DNA of 64,000 nucleotides from Fragilaria radians (GCA_900642245.1 CAAAJI010000025.1:251818-315817), one strand, 5' to 3'. Positions 23,911-36,447 are shown, counted from the stretch's first letter. The notes: generated by a model from the letters alone, not told the origin. Translations and numbers: made by a program.

Positions 23911-25455
23911 CTACTTTAGATCAGGTACTGGATTGTACATATATACTTTTTCATTAATAAGTAACACTTGATTTTCACCAAGTTTGTTTTATGAATGATC
24001 ATCTCTAGAAAATGATAGGCAACTTGTAACTTATTCATAGTTTGATGAGGAACTAGATTATTTTGATTCTGCTACTATTTACTATGCACTAACGGTAACG
24101 GACGCCTCCTTATGCCAGTACATGCACACATCTCTTAGTTTAATTCTTTATTACTTAGACTGGTGTTACTTACATCCTATTGAGTTTGGGAATGAATTCT
24201 TGATTCCTAGTCAAGGTAGGTCAACCTATCTCATCCGTTTTCTCCTTTTGATTTTAGGTTGCACCCATTCATTTGCATTCCTTATTGATTTCATTCTGTG
24301 CTATTTCCTTAGCTGAGTATAATTAATATGAGTCAGCTTTTTATTCAGGGTCTGTTCGTTTCTTCTTCCTTCCAGGGATATCTTTTCCTAAGTCTTAAAG
24401 GGAAGCATGTGTGGTCTCCAAGGGTTGCCTCAAATTCTTCGTTTTTTCTTGGAGCACTATGGCTTCCTTCAATACGAGAATGCACTATAACAAGGAAATA
24501 TGTATTGGGATAATCCTTATCATCCAAGTTTATAGTACACTTCTGCTCGAGAAGTGGCTTTACCTTGAGTGTATATTTATTACTTTTTAACGATGAATAT
24601 GATGATTGCAATGAATATATAATCAAGGATTTGATGCTTGTGTTTAAAGCTGCAGGCACAAAATGTTGTCATAATACATCAAGGAATTTATCAGGTCAGC
24701 AAAGATCATTGATTAAGACAAATACGCTATTCAATGACTCCATTTACTCAGGTTTTTCGTGGCCTTTAAGAAAGCAAAGGAATTTTTAGTCCGTCCCTAA
24801 ACCTCGTATCAGATCAAAAGATGTGATTAGGATTCCTACGTCCCAGTCTGTTGCGCACATTTTATTCAAGTGGATCCTAAGGCTCTGTTTGGGAAATAAG
24901 TTGACATTTCTGCATCATTAAGTGAATGCAATCAGATAGCTAGCTGTAAAACAAGAACACATATACATTAAAGTTTGTGAAAGTCTATCAAGGGTAGAAA
25001 GATATCTTTGTCAACAAAAATGATTAAAGAAAGTAAGAAAGCTGAGCAGTTCACCATATAAAAAGAAGCATAAATTACCTGTTGAGATTAATGCAGGACA
25101 AAGAAACGAATCTACTCTAGAATTACTATACAACAAAATATCTTATCACAATTTTCTCACGGGAAAAAACAGTACATTAACTGTTTTCATTTCAACACTC
25201 CGGCAAGAAATTGTAACAGCCGTTACAACAAAGTTTCATAATGATTTTCGACTTTCAACGGATATAAATGACCACATTCAGCGCACCCTTAAAAAAGTGT
25301 ATATCGCATTTACTCTAACGCCTTAGATGAAAAAATCCAGATAATATTTTTTGCAGTTGCGCATTGGTAAACTAAGTCTTGGCAACATCCCACAAACAAA
25401 TTTTCCATAAAAATACTTGTTCTCCATAAAAAGTGAAAGAGAAAAAAGCAGCAGC
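23911..25455. other. intergenic upstream of LRR gene
   Basis: About 1.5 kb with short frames only (for example 24345-24659 minus), none with recognisable domains. The last few hundred bases must carry the LRR gene promoter. Confidence 0.4.
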
Positions 25456-27637
25456 ATGAATGCAGAGACGAATCCAGACCCTGAAGTTGAGATAAACTTT
25501 GACAGGGAAGGAGTCCCGGATAGTGAGAACGATGGTGTTGGAATATCTTTACCTGACGCCGAGGAGATCAAAACTGATTTAACCCCTCGCAGGCGTTTTC
25601 CTTACAAGATTATTTTTGTGACAATTTGTGTCGTAGCCATTGTCATTGGGATTGCTGTAGGATTAAATGGAAGAAGTGTCTCCTCAAATAGCGCGGTCGA
25701 TGGCAGCGGCGTTAAAAATGCTCAAGGGGATTCGGTAGACAAAACATCAGATGGTAATGCTTTAGGCGGAAATGATAAACAAGAGAACAGTAAAACAGAT
25801 AAACCTGTGTCAAGTGGCGCAGGAGATGGCACAGGATTTGATGACAAAGGTTCTGCTGATCGTTACAATGATGTTGTAAATTTCCTTAAAGAGGTATCTA
25901 CTGAAGGTAAACTGAGAGAAAGCGGAAGCCCCGCTAACTTAGCTTGTAACTGGATATCCAATAGTGATGGTTTGATGCTTCCTGTGCCGCAAAATATTAC
26001 TTCGGTTGATAGCGATATCTTCATTCAGCGCTTTGTTTCTGCTCTCCTTTATTTTTCTCTGGACGGTGACAACTGGATGTTCCACGACGATTTTTTGAGA
26101 GGAGAAGATGTTTGCTATTGGAATCGTGGAATTCTTGCGGAAGACACCTCGTATACTTTTGGATTGCATTGTCTTGAGGATTCTCCATTGATTTCTGCAA
26201 TATTTATGAGTAAGTGGCAGTTGCACTTTTTATACTTAAGTTATGAGAATACTCATCAGCATACTTCCTAAGCTGGCAACAACCTTACTGGTACTCTGCC
26301 ATCTGAAATGGGTCTCCTGACATCATTGACGCATATTTCCTTGTTCAACAACGAGATTTCTGGTTCAATTCCAAGCACTTTCGAATCATTAACTGGATTA
26401 ACCTTTTTCGCCATTGAAAATAACAATATTTCAAGCAGTATTCCAGAATGGATTGGCAAATGGTCCAATTTGAAATATCTTGCTCTTGGATCAAACTTGC
26501 TTCAAGGATCACTCCCATCTTCACTTTTCAGCTTACAACATTTGGTTGAGATTTCTTTGAGTAACAATGATTTAACTGGAAATCTCGATTTTTTCAGTGA
26601 CATGGAGAAATTGCATCGCCTCTATGCTGCAGGAAATCCGTTTGGGAATGAGATCAATGATGATTTCCTAGCAGGTTCAAGAATTAAAGAGCTTGATCTT
26701 GGTGGCACAAAACTAAAAGGTACATTACCTTCTCACTTTTTTAGTGCTGAAAGTAATTTTGAAATTCTTGATCTACATGGTAATGAGATTACAGGGACAT
26801 TACCTGATTTTGAGGATAACGGAAGACTTATATTTCTATCCCTTTATGACAATAAGCTTTCACAAAGCATCCCAGTTTCCATATCAAACTTGAGTCAGTT
26901 AAGACACCTTGATCTCTCATACAATCAGTTAGGCGGTTCTATTCCGGAAGAAATCACTACATTATCAGAATTGACGTATTTGTATTTATCTTACAATCGT
27001 TTTTCGAGTGGTAACTTATTGCCAGTTTGGAATCTTCCAAACCTGAAGGAACTTTCCATGAAAAAAACTCAACTAACTGGTACCATACCAACTGAAATCG
27101 GTCTGATGGAAAATATAGTTTTGTTTAACCTGGCTCGCAACCAACTGAAAGGGAAAATCCCTAAAACGATTGAAGAGCTCTCCAACTTACGCTACATAAT
27201 GCTCAACGAAAATTTACTTACTGGAACTCTCACTGTGGGCTTTAAAAACCTAGAAAATGTTGGTGAGTATCGACACTGTTGTTAAGTTTGAATTGCAATA
27301 ATGTCTTAACTCATTCCTATTTTCAGAGCTCTTGTTGTTGGAGGATAATGATATTGATGGAGGAGCGCAGCATGTATGCGGTGATACAGACTCCGTGAGG
27401 AAAACACCTACAGTCATGTCTGCTGATTGTCCTGGTGAATATAACTGCACTTGCTGTACTCTTTGTTGCTCCAACAAGCATACTTGCTATGCAGACACGG
27501 ATATCCTACAGAACATAGATATTAATTTCGATCATACATTTTCTATCGAGAGCTCCTACGCTCGAGATCAGTTTGTCTTCAGTGAGAATATTATTTTCCG
27601 TCCTATTCCTGTTTCCAAAACGCGTACGGAAGGCTAG
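25456..27637 (+). CDS. single-pass membrane leucine-rich repeat protein (copy 1)
   Basis: Three exons, 25456-26209, 26273-27262 and 27327-27637, with phase-1 junctions, give 684 residues. The frame is open further upstream, but the first ATG is at 25456. An acidic cytosolic N-terminus of 50 residues precedes a membrane segment at about 51-70 (type II orientation). A Ser/Gly/Asp-rich linker and a Cys-containing cap (FLRGEDVCYWNRG...HCLED) follow. About ten plant-type LRRs (LTGTLPSEMG, L..L.L..N.L.G.IP) fill exon 2. Exon 3 adds a Cys-rich end (CTCCTLCC). It resembles diatom LRR receptor-like proteins; there is no kinase domain. Likely role is extracellular recognition or adhesion, which is inferred. 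A near-identical inverted paralog lies at 62.7-64 kb. Confidence 0.85.
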
Positions 27638-28009
27638 TCTTAATGAATGTTGAATGAAATGACAGCAATTACTTTTAATGAATTATTTTACATAAATTAG
27701 GAAGTTGATTTTTCACTAGTTATATTTTTCTTCACTACTTTTTGATGGGAGCGATATCCATAGCATTTTCACAGGTTAGTCAGATCCAACCTCTCTAAAA
27801 ACATACTTACGACTTCATGTGGATGTTCCTGCAGGTTTACTAAAGTCCGGTTCGTGTAATCCATATTGTCTTGTCACGGCGATTTTGTTAAACTTGAAAA
27901 TGTCACTCATGTAGACTTGGAGGCAGATCTATTTTGGATTCAAGAGACTTTGTTCGCATACTTGCTATAATCAAGGAATAGTTTCTGGAGTTCCCGGCGG
28001 TGCCTCATT
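27638..28009. other. LRR 3' flank shared with copy 2
   Basis: The first ~80 bp after the stop match the flank of the inverted LRR copy with few changes. Similarity continues, more diverged, to about 27910, including a GGTTTACTAAAGTC block. No gene is seen. Confidence 0.6.
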
Positions 28010-28480
28010 ATCCAGACACCAGGCCTGATTTATAATTGATTAGAATTCCCTTCTTCACCGCTCTGAAATATTCTGCTATTGTGTTTATGAAACAGCTCTC
28101 CTCTCAAATTCTTTGTCATAATATCTGCAGTGTTGCCTTCTGATAGTAAAAACTTAATATCAATCTATGGTGAATAAAATGGATATCAATCATCAGTCTG
28201 TCTCCTACAATTGTTGATTTAAATCTTGATTCCTTTTGCATTAGCAATCTCTTTGCCTTTGAATAAAAGGCAATGCTTCATTCATATTTATCTATTGCTT
28301 AACTGAATCTTCTTGTCAAAGATCATTTCTTCTTATGATTGTTTCCTGATGATAATATCCATCCATTTGGAGTGCTTTGTCCGTGCCATTAACATATACT
28401 TTAGATCAGGAGTTTAGCATACTTCGTGCAAGGTTATCAATTGCTTCTTTCCATTCTTGTCGATTCTGATTCCCCCAGTT
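28010..28480 (-). mobile_element. Copia RNase H C-terminal fragment, antisense
   Basis: The minus strand contains SEGNTADIMTKNLRGELFHK near 28130-28080, which matches the end of Copia polyproteins (SEDN.ADI.TKNL). Upstream pieces such as WKEAIDNL and a decayed DNEGA-like segment precede it. Frame changes and stops show it is dead. It is opposite in orientation to the Copia piece that follows. Confidence 0.6.
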
Positions 28481-28540
28481 TGCTTGATTTCCATATTACT
28501 TCCATCACCAATCAAATGTTTGAGGACTAAGTTTGAGTTT

Positions 28541-30175
28541 TCAGGGCCAAGAACTCAACAACAAAACGGAAAGGTAGAGAAGAGATTCTAATCCTTTTGT
28601 GGAAGGATCAGGGCAATGTTTAATTGTACAGGACTCAAGTATGCTTTAAGGTCTGGATTTTGGGCTAAGTTTGCAAAGACATTCACAAATATATCCAACA
28701 TCACCGCAATTAAGACTAAATAGGTATGGCCTTATCTGTTACTATTTGGCTCAAAGCCAAAGATACAAGAAAGCCTAAAATTCTTTGAAGACATTGATGT
28801 GGTCACTGCAAAGAGTGACATATAAGGAAAGTTGAAAAATCGTGGCACTTTTTGCATGTTTGTTCGATACTCTGTCATTCACACTAATTATGTTTATCAA
28901 ATGTTGAACTTAGAGACTAAGCTCATCTTTAACTCAAGAGATGTCACTTGGACGAAACAATATCAAAAGGATTGGATCAACAAGAGGACTCCAGCTTCGG
29001 ATTATGTGAATGATGATGAAAACGCATTGGACATTCCTAAGGAAATTGGCAACATTTAAGTATCCCAAGTAAGTCAACTCACACAAAAAGATATGGACTT
29101 TGCTATTGAGAGAGTGTATCGCCAAATGAGGCGATTGGAAAGCAGGTTTAACCCATATGCTTCCAATATTACTGATGATTTTTGATAAAGAATGGGACAT
29201 CCCCCTTGAACGAGTAAACTTGCTCTTTTCAGCGGGAACTTTCTTGAGGAACTTTTCACTTTTGATGAAGCATGGAGAGCGAAGATTGAGTTGATTGAAA
29301 GAAGTGGAGGGATGCTATCAAGAAAGAGTTTAAAAATATGGAAGATACGAAATTTTGGGATATCATTAAGAAGGAAGAGGTGCCTAAGGAAAGAAGTTGT
29401 ATTAAAGTGGATTTTCAAGATGAACTTGCAGCTTGTGGATATTGCGCAGTCCCAAGCGCGGATATTGACGAAAGCTTAGATCCTGGGATAAACTACGTGA
29501 GCTTTAGATTGATGCCAATTGCGAAGCGCATTTGGGGACTACTAGCGTTAACGAAGAAATCTATATAAAAATTCCTGATATAACATTCCTGTTAGAGTGA
29601 AGACTATAAAAATGTCATAAATTGAAGAAAACAATCTACTATAAAACATGAATTCAAGTCCTAAAAAGATTTTGCTTCATCAAATATAAGTTCCATTCAA
29701 GTTTATTGTCGATGTGGGATGAAGAAGGAATAACGTTGATTGGCGTTTATGTTGATGACTATCTTGTATGGGAAGAAATCTAAATCTCAAAGTTGATTAT
29801 TGAATTGATAGATAACGGTTTCAATTTGAAGATCTCCACCATTTTGACTGATTACTTGAATTGTTGTGTGTTGAAGAACAAAGCAAGGAATAAGAACTTA
29901 ACTATCCAGTCATATTTAATTACACTTAAGTAATGAACTTGGAGATGAAGTACTTCAGAAAAGAGTGTATAAGACTCCCGGAACTCTGAGATATACAATT
30001 GTCTGACCAGATGAGGATTCCAAACTAGAGAATTGCAGAAAAGGTTTTGGTTTGAAGTTGGAATGATCCTTTACTTTACAATATTCCAGACCAGGCATTT
30101 GTAATGTTCTAAGAGAATTATCTAAATGTATGGATGGACCATCACTGGTGGCTTACCTGTTAATGTTAAGAGGGT
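28541..30175 (+). mobile_element. Copia integrase-RT-RNase H remnant (element A)
   Basis: Consecutive plus-strand readings reconstruct the order of a Copia polyprotein, with many stops: the integrase end TTKRKG plus RAMFNCTGLKYALRSGFWAK (about 28560-28690), KNRGTFCMFVRYSV (28835 onward), RT readings QDELAACGYCAVPSADIDES and INYVSFRLMPIAKRIWG (29420-29550), the catalytic region IGVYVDDYLVWEE (about 29740-29780) and ICNVLRELSKCMDG just before RNase H (about 30100-30140). It is a plant-like Copia lineage with RLVACGYS-type motifs. A related element lies in the same position relative to LRR copy 2. Confidence 0.8.
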
Positions 30176-30199
30176 AAAGTAAATGAAGAACAAGATCTG

Positions 30200-31090
30200 T
30201 TTAGACCTCAATTGAAGGGATAATGCCGCAACTGTGGACAAATGGGTCATAAGACTATGCAGTGTAAGGCCAAAAGGACTCATTGAGTCAGGCAAGGTGT
30301 TGGTGGCGCCAAACTTCTCTACGCTACCTACTACAGAAAAGCAGATTATGTTAGAGAAATTGAGTCAAGCTAACCAGAAGAGCTGAAGGCAATGAAAGTG
30401 GTAATGATAATGTTAGAACAGAAGTTGCAGATTTCGCGTTTAGTTTGATGTCAGAAAGTTCTGAATTCTTGAAAACAATTTGAATCGGTGGTTGGTGGAA
30501 GTGGCATATCATGCCGATATTGCAACATCGATAACACTTTATTCAATATTGAAGTAGTTTCAGAGAAAATCACGGTAGAAAGTGGCGAGAACATAGAAGC
30601 TACATAGATTGGAAGTCTAAGATGCAACACTGAACAGTTACATGTAAAGATATTCTAAATTGTCCACCAAGATTACCAGAGTTTTGTGTCAATTTAAAAA
30701 AGAAAAGAACTGCATGGATGGTTCAATCCTGATGCCTCATCTTTAGATGCATCAAATTCAGGAAGGATGATGATTCTAGACTCATCAGATATTACATTGA
30801 TCAAGGTCCAAGAGAGCCAGTAAACCATGTTGAAGCCTTGAAACATCCTAATATAAACTCAAGGGCTAAATGGAGAGAAGCAATTCATAAGGACTTCAAA
30901 GATATGACCTTGCTTGGGAGTTTGGAAGATAATCCGTAAATTAGAGATGCCTGTTGGTTGTCGATGTGTCAACAGCGAGTAAACGCTTAAAATCAAGAGA
31001 AATGGTGTGTTTCGAGCCCTATTGGCGGTCTGAGGGTACAGTGAAGTACCAGGGATCAACTTCAACAAATGTCATCACCGTTGTAAATGA
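30200..31090 (+). mobile_element. Copia gag/protease and RT fragments (element B)
   Basis: At about 30225-30270 the frame gives CRNCGQMGHKTMQC, a CCHC zinc knuckle of gag. Downstream readings suit the protease-to-integrase region but are broken. At 30820-31080 the order HPNINSRAKWREAIHKDFKDM and then EVPGINFNKC matches the RT N-terminus of the same family. The pieces are collapsed by deletion, because integrase is missing between them. Confidence 0.65.
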
Positions 31091-31429
31091 TATGCTTTTT
31101 TGACTCTTTGGTATAAGTGATCGGAAAGATCTCATACTAGTAGACAAAACCTTAATTCAATTTAATATAGATCTGGGAATGTTGGTTGGATCTACAACTA
31201 CTTCGGACAAGTTAGAACACGTCCTTAAAGGATTCAACTCTGACAGCTTCTTTTACCACTGTGATTTGGATGCATATACAACACTAATGTTTGATATTGA
31301 TGAAGTATTTACACTTCTCAAGACCTTTTTCCTGAAAAAGTTCGTACATCAGATGCTCAGGATCTCAAATTTGATTCCTAATTTCTTCGTCTACTAACAA
31401 GAAAAATCCTTCTGATTAGAACGTGGAGT

Positions 31430-32250
31430 CTTGGTTACTCGATTCCAGTGCTTCTTGCGGTGTTACACATAACTGTTCTCACAGCAAAGCCAAGTGACAA
31501 GTGAATTGTTTTTGGTAATGGTGACAAGGTGCCAACTGAGTACCGTCCATATCCAGGATTTCAGTGTAAATGTCATGATTATTGATGATGTAAATTTTGC
31601 ACACTTGTTCACTATCGACATAAAATGCATGACAGTATTGCTTGAGAATGAATGGAAAAACACAAAAGCAACTACGATGAGTTATTCAATGTTCAGCAAT
31701 CAACAAGGTTCTACATCCCTTAGACAAGCTACGCTAATTTAGAGGATGCATAATCGATAAAAGTACTGAATTCACTGCTGTTTCACAGTCTGAGACAATG
31801 GATATCAATAAACTCCATAGCATCCTTGCTCATGCAACCTTTTCTACATGTAAGTGAATGGCTAAATCTATGCATTAGCTTAGGCAAGAGCCAAAGTGGT
31901 CCCTAAACCCACCAATCCTGGTGGGTTTCTTCTTCTTGATATAAGTGGACCCTACCGTACATCAATTGGCAGAATTACTTCTTGGCTAAGATTTTTTATT
32001 GATTACACTTGCTATACTTGAAATTGCTCCCTCACTAAGAAAAGTGATCTACGTGAGCCTTTTGTAACACTTATCACTAAAAGAGGTACTAGTCTTTACA
32101 ATAGCATTCCTTTGATGTGTTTTTGTTTTTCCGAATTTTCTACAACGCCTTACAGCTCTTGGCAACAACTGAAAAAATGGCATATACCATCTGAGACCTT
32201 ATCTAAGCATTAAATGGACAGATGTCTCTTTTGCTCAGAATTACCCAACA
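31430..32250 (+). mobile_element. Copia protease/integrase fragment (element C)
   Basis: A third Copia piece in the same orientation. Readings include IVFGNGDKVPTE and VNFAHLFTIDIKCMTVLLEN (protease end), DINKLHSILAHATFSTCK (the pre-integrase H..LGH-type motif) and FLDISGPYRTSIG (integrase start). Stops are frequent. The order protease, pre-integrase, integrase is correct, but the element ends before RT. Confidence 0.7.
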
Positions 32251-33023
32251 CATGTCCAAAATTTATTCTCGGTTTTGTATAGATGTGTTTTATGATCTGC
32301 AGCTGATATTTAATTTAGAATTATTCATATATCATTTGAGTCAAATCATCAAATTTGATGTAGCTAGCATTCCCAATACATAATGCTGCAATTGTGTGCT
32401 TCTTCTTGCCAAACATATCCAAGCCTTAGGTCAATTTTGATTGCTTGAACAAAGTCATACCTAGGATAGATATGAAGAAGACAAAATACTGATATGGGAT
32501 GGGAATGCACAAAAGTACTTGATCATAGTGAGGGAAAGGATGAGGATGGTAGTAATGATAAAAGAAAGTTCAAATACGGGTTAAATTCTTTGCATTGAGC
32601 CTCAGGAACACTTTTCAACTCACGTTACGAGAAGGCTGATTTGCTTTTCCAAAACTGGCTGGAAAGCTTCTTAGGGAAATATGTGGACTTATTTGTCTGT
32701 TCCTGAGTTTAATGGAGATAAAAAAGATAAAAATTCCACAGCACGAGATGACAATGTCTGCATCAATATAAATTAACTTTGGTCCTTTTAATCTGATACA
32801 CATCCAGCATTACGTAATAAATTCAGAATTTTACATTTCATAATGCTTTGCTATTGTTTTATGTATAAAAATTGAACTCAAGCCTAAATTCGCATATTCT
32901 CAACAGAAATGAGTAAGGAGGCAGACTTTTCCTATACACGAAACAGCTACGAGCAAACAGAAACTTCATAACACAACTTCCTCATTCATTCCCATCTGGC
33001 ATTAATCCTTTTTAGCGAGTAGT
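32251..33023. other. spacer between Copia mosaic and PP1
   Basis: About 0.8 kb, AT-rich, without a supported gene. It includes the 3' flank of the PP1 gene. Confidence 0.4.
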
Positions 33024-34268
33024 TTACCGTCCTCCAGCAGTTTGGGTTTGTGGGGTTCCAGGTCGTCCCTGGGCACCTCCCTGATAGGAAAAACGCTGCC
33101 TCTTCTCTGCTGGCTTCAGGATTTGAAATGAGCACATTAAGGTCTCATCTACACTCATCATGGCACCAGCATTGTCGAATTCACCACAATAGTTTGGAGC
33201 AGAAAATAAGGTGACTAGCTGACGCCTTGCGAAGAACTCATAACCGTCCTCAACAACTTGATGAGCACGGCAAATGAGATCCAAGTCGTGCTTGTGCAAA
33301 AACTGTGCAACAATATCTTCTCCAAAGGTGAAGGATACGCCGCGATCATTTTCGCCCCAGCCGTCAATTTCTTTGTCAGGATCAGACCACAATAGATCGC
33401 AGAGGAGCCCAGTATCGGGTACATCGGTGGGGCGAACAATTCGCTTAACTTGATCAAGACTTGTCAATTCTGGGCTAAGTCCACCATGCATACAGAAGAT
33501 CTTCTCATCAATCACAGCAGCACACGGGAGACAGTTGAAACAGTCAGTGAATGTCTTCCATAATTTGATACCAAACCTTCGTTTACACTCATCATAAAAT
33601 CCATAGATTCTGTTTATCGATGCACATTCGTGATTACCACGAAGAATAAAAAAGTTTTCTGGGTACTTGATTTTGTACGCTAGAAGAAGGCAGATGGTTT
33701 CCAACGATTGCTTTCCGCGATCGACGTAATCACCCAAAAAGACATAGTTCGACTCAGGTGGAAAGCCTCCATATTCAAACAGGCGTAATAAATCATAATA
33801 CTGCCCATGAACATCGCCGCAGATCTTTATTGGGGCTTCAAGTTCAAGAAGCATTGGTTGTCCTATCAACAGATCGCGGCCGCGAAGACACAGCATTTTG
33901 ATTTCTGCTTCAGAGAGATCTACTGTCTTTCCAGGCCTTGCTCCTCTCACACTTTCATTTGCAGACATGAGTGAACAATCAGAAATAGTCAGAATATTCA
34001 ATACATTCAAAAGTGCAAAAGTATTTCAAAAAGTTTGATGGGTACTATGACTTCGGAAAGTCATGCCGTAGAATTAATACTTGAAATACTCGTAAAAGCC
34101 AAGAATGGGAGAGAAACCTCAATGGCTTCTTGAACAAAGTCAACAAATATGCAGAAAGCAAATGGCTTACCTGAGAAGCTTATCAATAATGACATCAACG
34201 GGATCACTCAAAAGACCTACGGCAGGGACAGTCACAGCTTCCCCACCATTCGCAAAATCATTAGACAT
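33024..34268 (-). CDS. serine/threonine protein phosphatase PP1 catalytic subunit
   Basis: Exons 34268-34171 and 33951-33024 (219-bp intron, phase 2) give 341 residues. PP1 removes phosphate from Ser/Thr residues of many substrates in complex with regulatory subunits. The short first exon supplies the conserved helix ending DVIIDKLL, which joins to SVRGARPGK as in animal and plant PP1. The catalytic signatures GDVHGQ, GDYVDRG, RGNHE, HGGLSPEL and SAPNYCGEFDNAGAMM are all present and intact. The C-terminal tail (QGRPGTPQTQTAGGR) carries a TPQT-type site, matching the Cdk-phosphorylated TPPR site of other PP1s. The ATG at 33966 inside the second block would lose the N-terminal helix and is not preferred. 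Confidence 0.95.
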
Positions 34269-34560
34269 AATGGAAAGCTTTTCCTCGATTTCTATAGGCA
34301 GCAAAAGTTGATAATATATTTCTCCTTCGTAGCCGCTTCCAAATTTAACTGAGGTATCGTCCAGTCAAGTAGCTAATGGACCTAAGAGTGATGAAGAAAA
34401 TGGATGAGAATAATGTGCTCTCTGAGAATCGAGGTCAACAAGTGCCCTGAAATCGATCTATGTGGTTGTGAGAGTTCGTCGGTGCACTGAAAATTTCACC
34501 TACCACCAAATGTACCGAGAGAATCAGTAAAATTAGTTCTTAGACATTTTGGTGCTTCCT

Positions 34561-35383
34561 TTATTTGGTGATGACTCCGGAAATCACGCAAGGCAGTTAC
34601 TTTTAGCACAACTACAGTATCTTTGTACGTCTAGTCCAGTAGCACGTAGTCAATCGTAGCTCGATTAATACGCACTTGGAATTCTTTGCTGGAGGTCCAA
34701 ATATGAACCTGCAGTTGGTACTCTATTCTACATATATATTGAAATCAACTAACGGAACCTCCAGGATATTTCAAAAGGTCACAGTAGCCCAGTAGAACAA
34801 GTAAATAAGGGCCATTGTAGTCGAAAAAGTTAGTTCAAGGCTCGTACTCAAACCTCCAGCTAAACCAAACCATAAACCAATATCATTCCCGAAATTTTTT
34901 TCTTTACACTGTTAGTAGTACTGCACTCGATCCAAAAAGAATGATAACCTAGCTTAGCAAACTTGTTCAATTATTTAGTACATATATGAAAGCTTCGTCA
35001 CTGGTGGTTTCTTATGAGACATAGAATATTAATTATATTGATGTGAATATGCCAAAGGAAAAATTTAAACTTTTAGCCATTTTAATCGAAGTCACCACTT
35101 AATATACGATATACGACTACAAGTCGAACCCCAGAGGTGTGATTAATGACACTTATGATGGAGAGATTTGATGTGAAAAGTTGAGATTGTAGTTTCCATA
35201 CATGCTCCTTCTGGTTTAAGGAGGCTTTCGAAATTCATCCGCTTAAATTCGAAAACTATCTTAATGCTTGTACTTCTCAAAGCAATGTCATTCCAGAAAA
35301 ATATAGAAAAGAGGAACTGAAATTTCAGTCTCTCCATATTCTCTAGTTTTAGCTTATGGCGTTTACCTTACTAAAAGGCAGAC
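34561..35383. repeat. ~840-bp duplicated segment, copy 1
   Basis: Non-coding sequence that is repeated almost identically after the 20-N gap. A 64-codon frame (35143-35337 minus) is fully conserved between copies, but this reflects overall near-identity rather than coding function. The preceding 34269-34560 is the PP1 5' flank. Confidence 0.85.
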
Positions 35384-35403
35384 NNNNNNNNNNNNNNNNN
35401 NNN
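35384..35403. other. assembly gap of 20 N
   Basis: Twenty undetermined bases. Copy 1 of the duplicated segment ends immediately before it and copy 2 begins immediately after it. Confidence 0.99.
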
Positions 35404-36225
35404 ATATTTGGTGATGACTCCGGAAATCACGCAAGGCAGTTACTTTTAGCACAACTACAGTATCTTTGTACGTCTAGTCCAGTAGCACGTAGTCAATCGT
35501 AGCTCGATTAATACGCACTTGGAATTCTTTGCTGGAGGTCCAAATATGCAGTTGGTCCTCTATTCTACACATATATCGAAATCAACTAACGGAACCTCCA
35601 GGATATTTCAAAAGGTCACAGTAGCCCAGTAGAACAAGTAAATAAGGGCCATTGTAGTCGAAAAAGTTAGTTCAAGGCTCGTACTCAAACCTCCAGCTAA
35701 ACCAAACCGTAAACCAATATCATTCCCGAATTTTTTTTCTTTACACTGTTAGTAGTACTGCACTCGATCCAAAAAGAATGATAATCTAGCTTAGCAAACT
35801 TGTTCAATTATTTAGTACATATATGAAAGCTTCGTCACTGGTGGTTTCTTATGAGACATAGAATATTAATTATATTGATGTGAATATGCCAAAGGAAAAA
35901 TTTAAACTTTTAGCCATTTTAATCGAAGTCACCACTTAATATACGATATACGGCTACAAGTCGAACCCCAGAGGTGTGATTAATGACACTTATGATGGAG
36001 AGATTTGATGTGAAAAGTTGAGATTGTAGTTTCCATACATGCTCCTTCTGGTTTAAGGAGGCTTTCGAAATTCATCCGCTTAAATTCGAAAACTATCTTA
36101 ATGCTTGTACTTCTCAAAGCAATGTCATTCCAGAAAAATATAGAAAAGAGGAACTGAAATTTCAGTCTCTCCATATTCTCTAGTTTTAGCTTATGGCGTT
36201 TACCTTCTAAAAGGCAGACAGGCTA
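35404..36225. repeat. ~840-bp duplicated segment, copy 2
   Basis: Matches 34561-35383 with only scattered substitutions and a few short indels; the offset shifts from 843 to 837 bp. It ends at AAAAGGCAGAC, exactly where copy 1 meets the gap. This could be a real tandem duplication or the second haplotype assembled beside the first. Confidence 0.85.
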
Positions 36226-36447
36226 AACATGTTACACTTTATTTGAAATCTATTACCAATTATTTCTAGTTACCAGCCAAGAATGGAATTACTAATTTTG
36301 ACCAAGAAATGTTTTGAATAATTTAACCAAGGACAGAAATAGAGACAGTAAAGGGTTCTTGTCAAATGTACATGAATGCCATGCAATATTTTCCATTTTC
36401 AATCATATTTGGATTAAATGAAATCTCCGATAACGCTAAATAAAAGC

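Noticed and set aside
24345..24659. 104-codon minus frame
   Set aside because: No recognisable domain and no good start context; probably chance in AT-rich DNA.
33966..34010. Longest single-exon frame start for PP1
   Set aside because: It would replace the conserved N-terminal helix with intron sequence; the upstream exon at 34171-34268 restores the family pattern.
35143..36174. Two identical 64-codon frames as a duplicated gene
   Set aside because: They are conserved only because the whole ~840-bp segment is near-identical; silent and non-coding sites are equally conserved.
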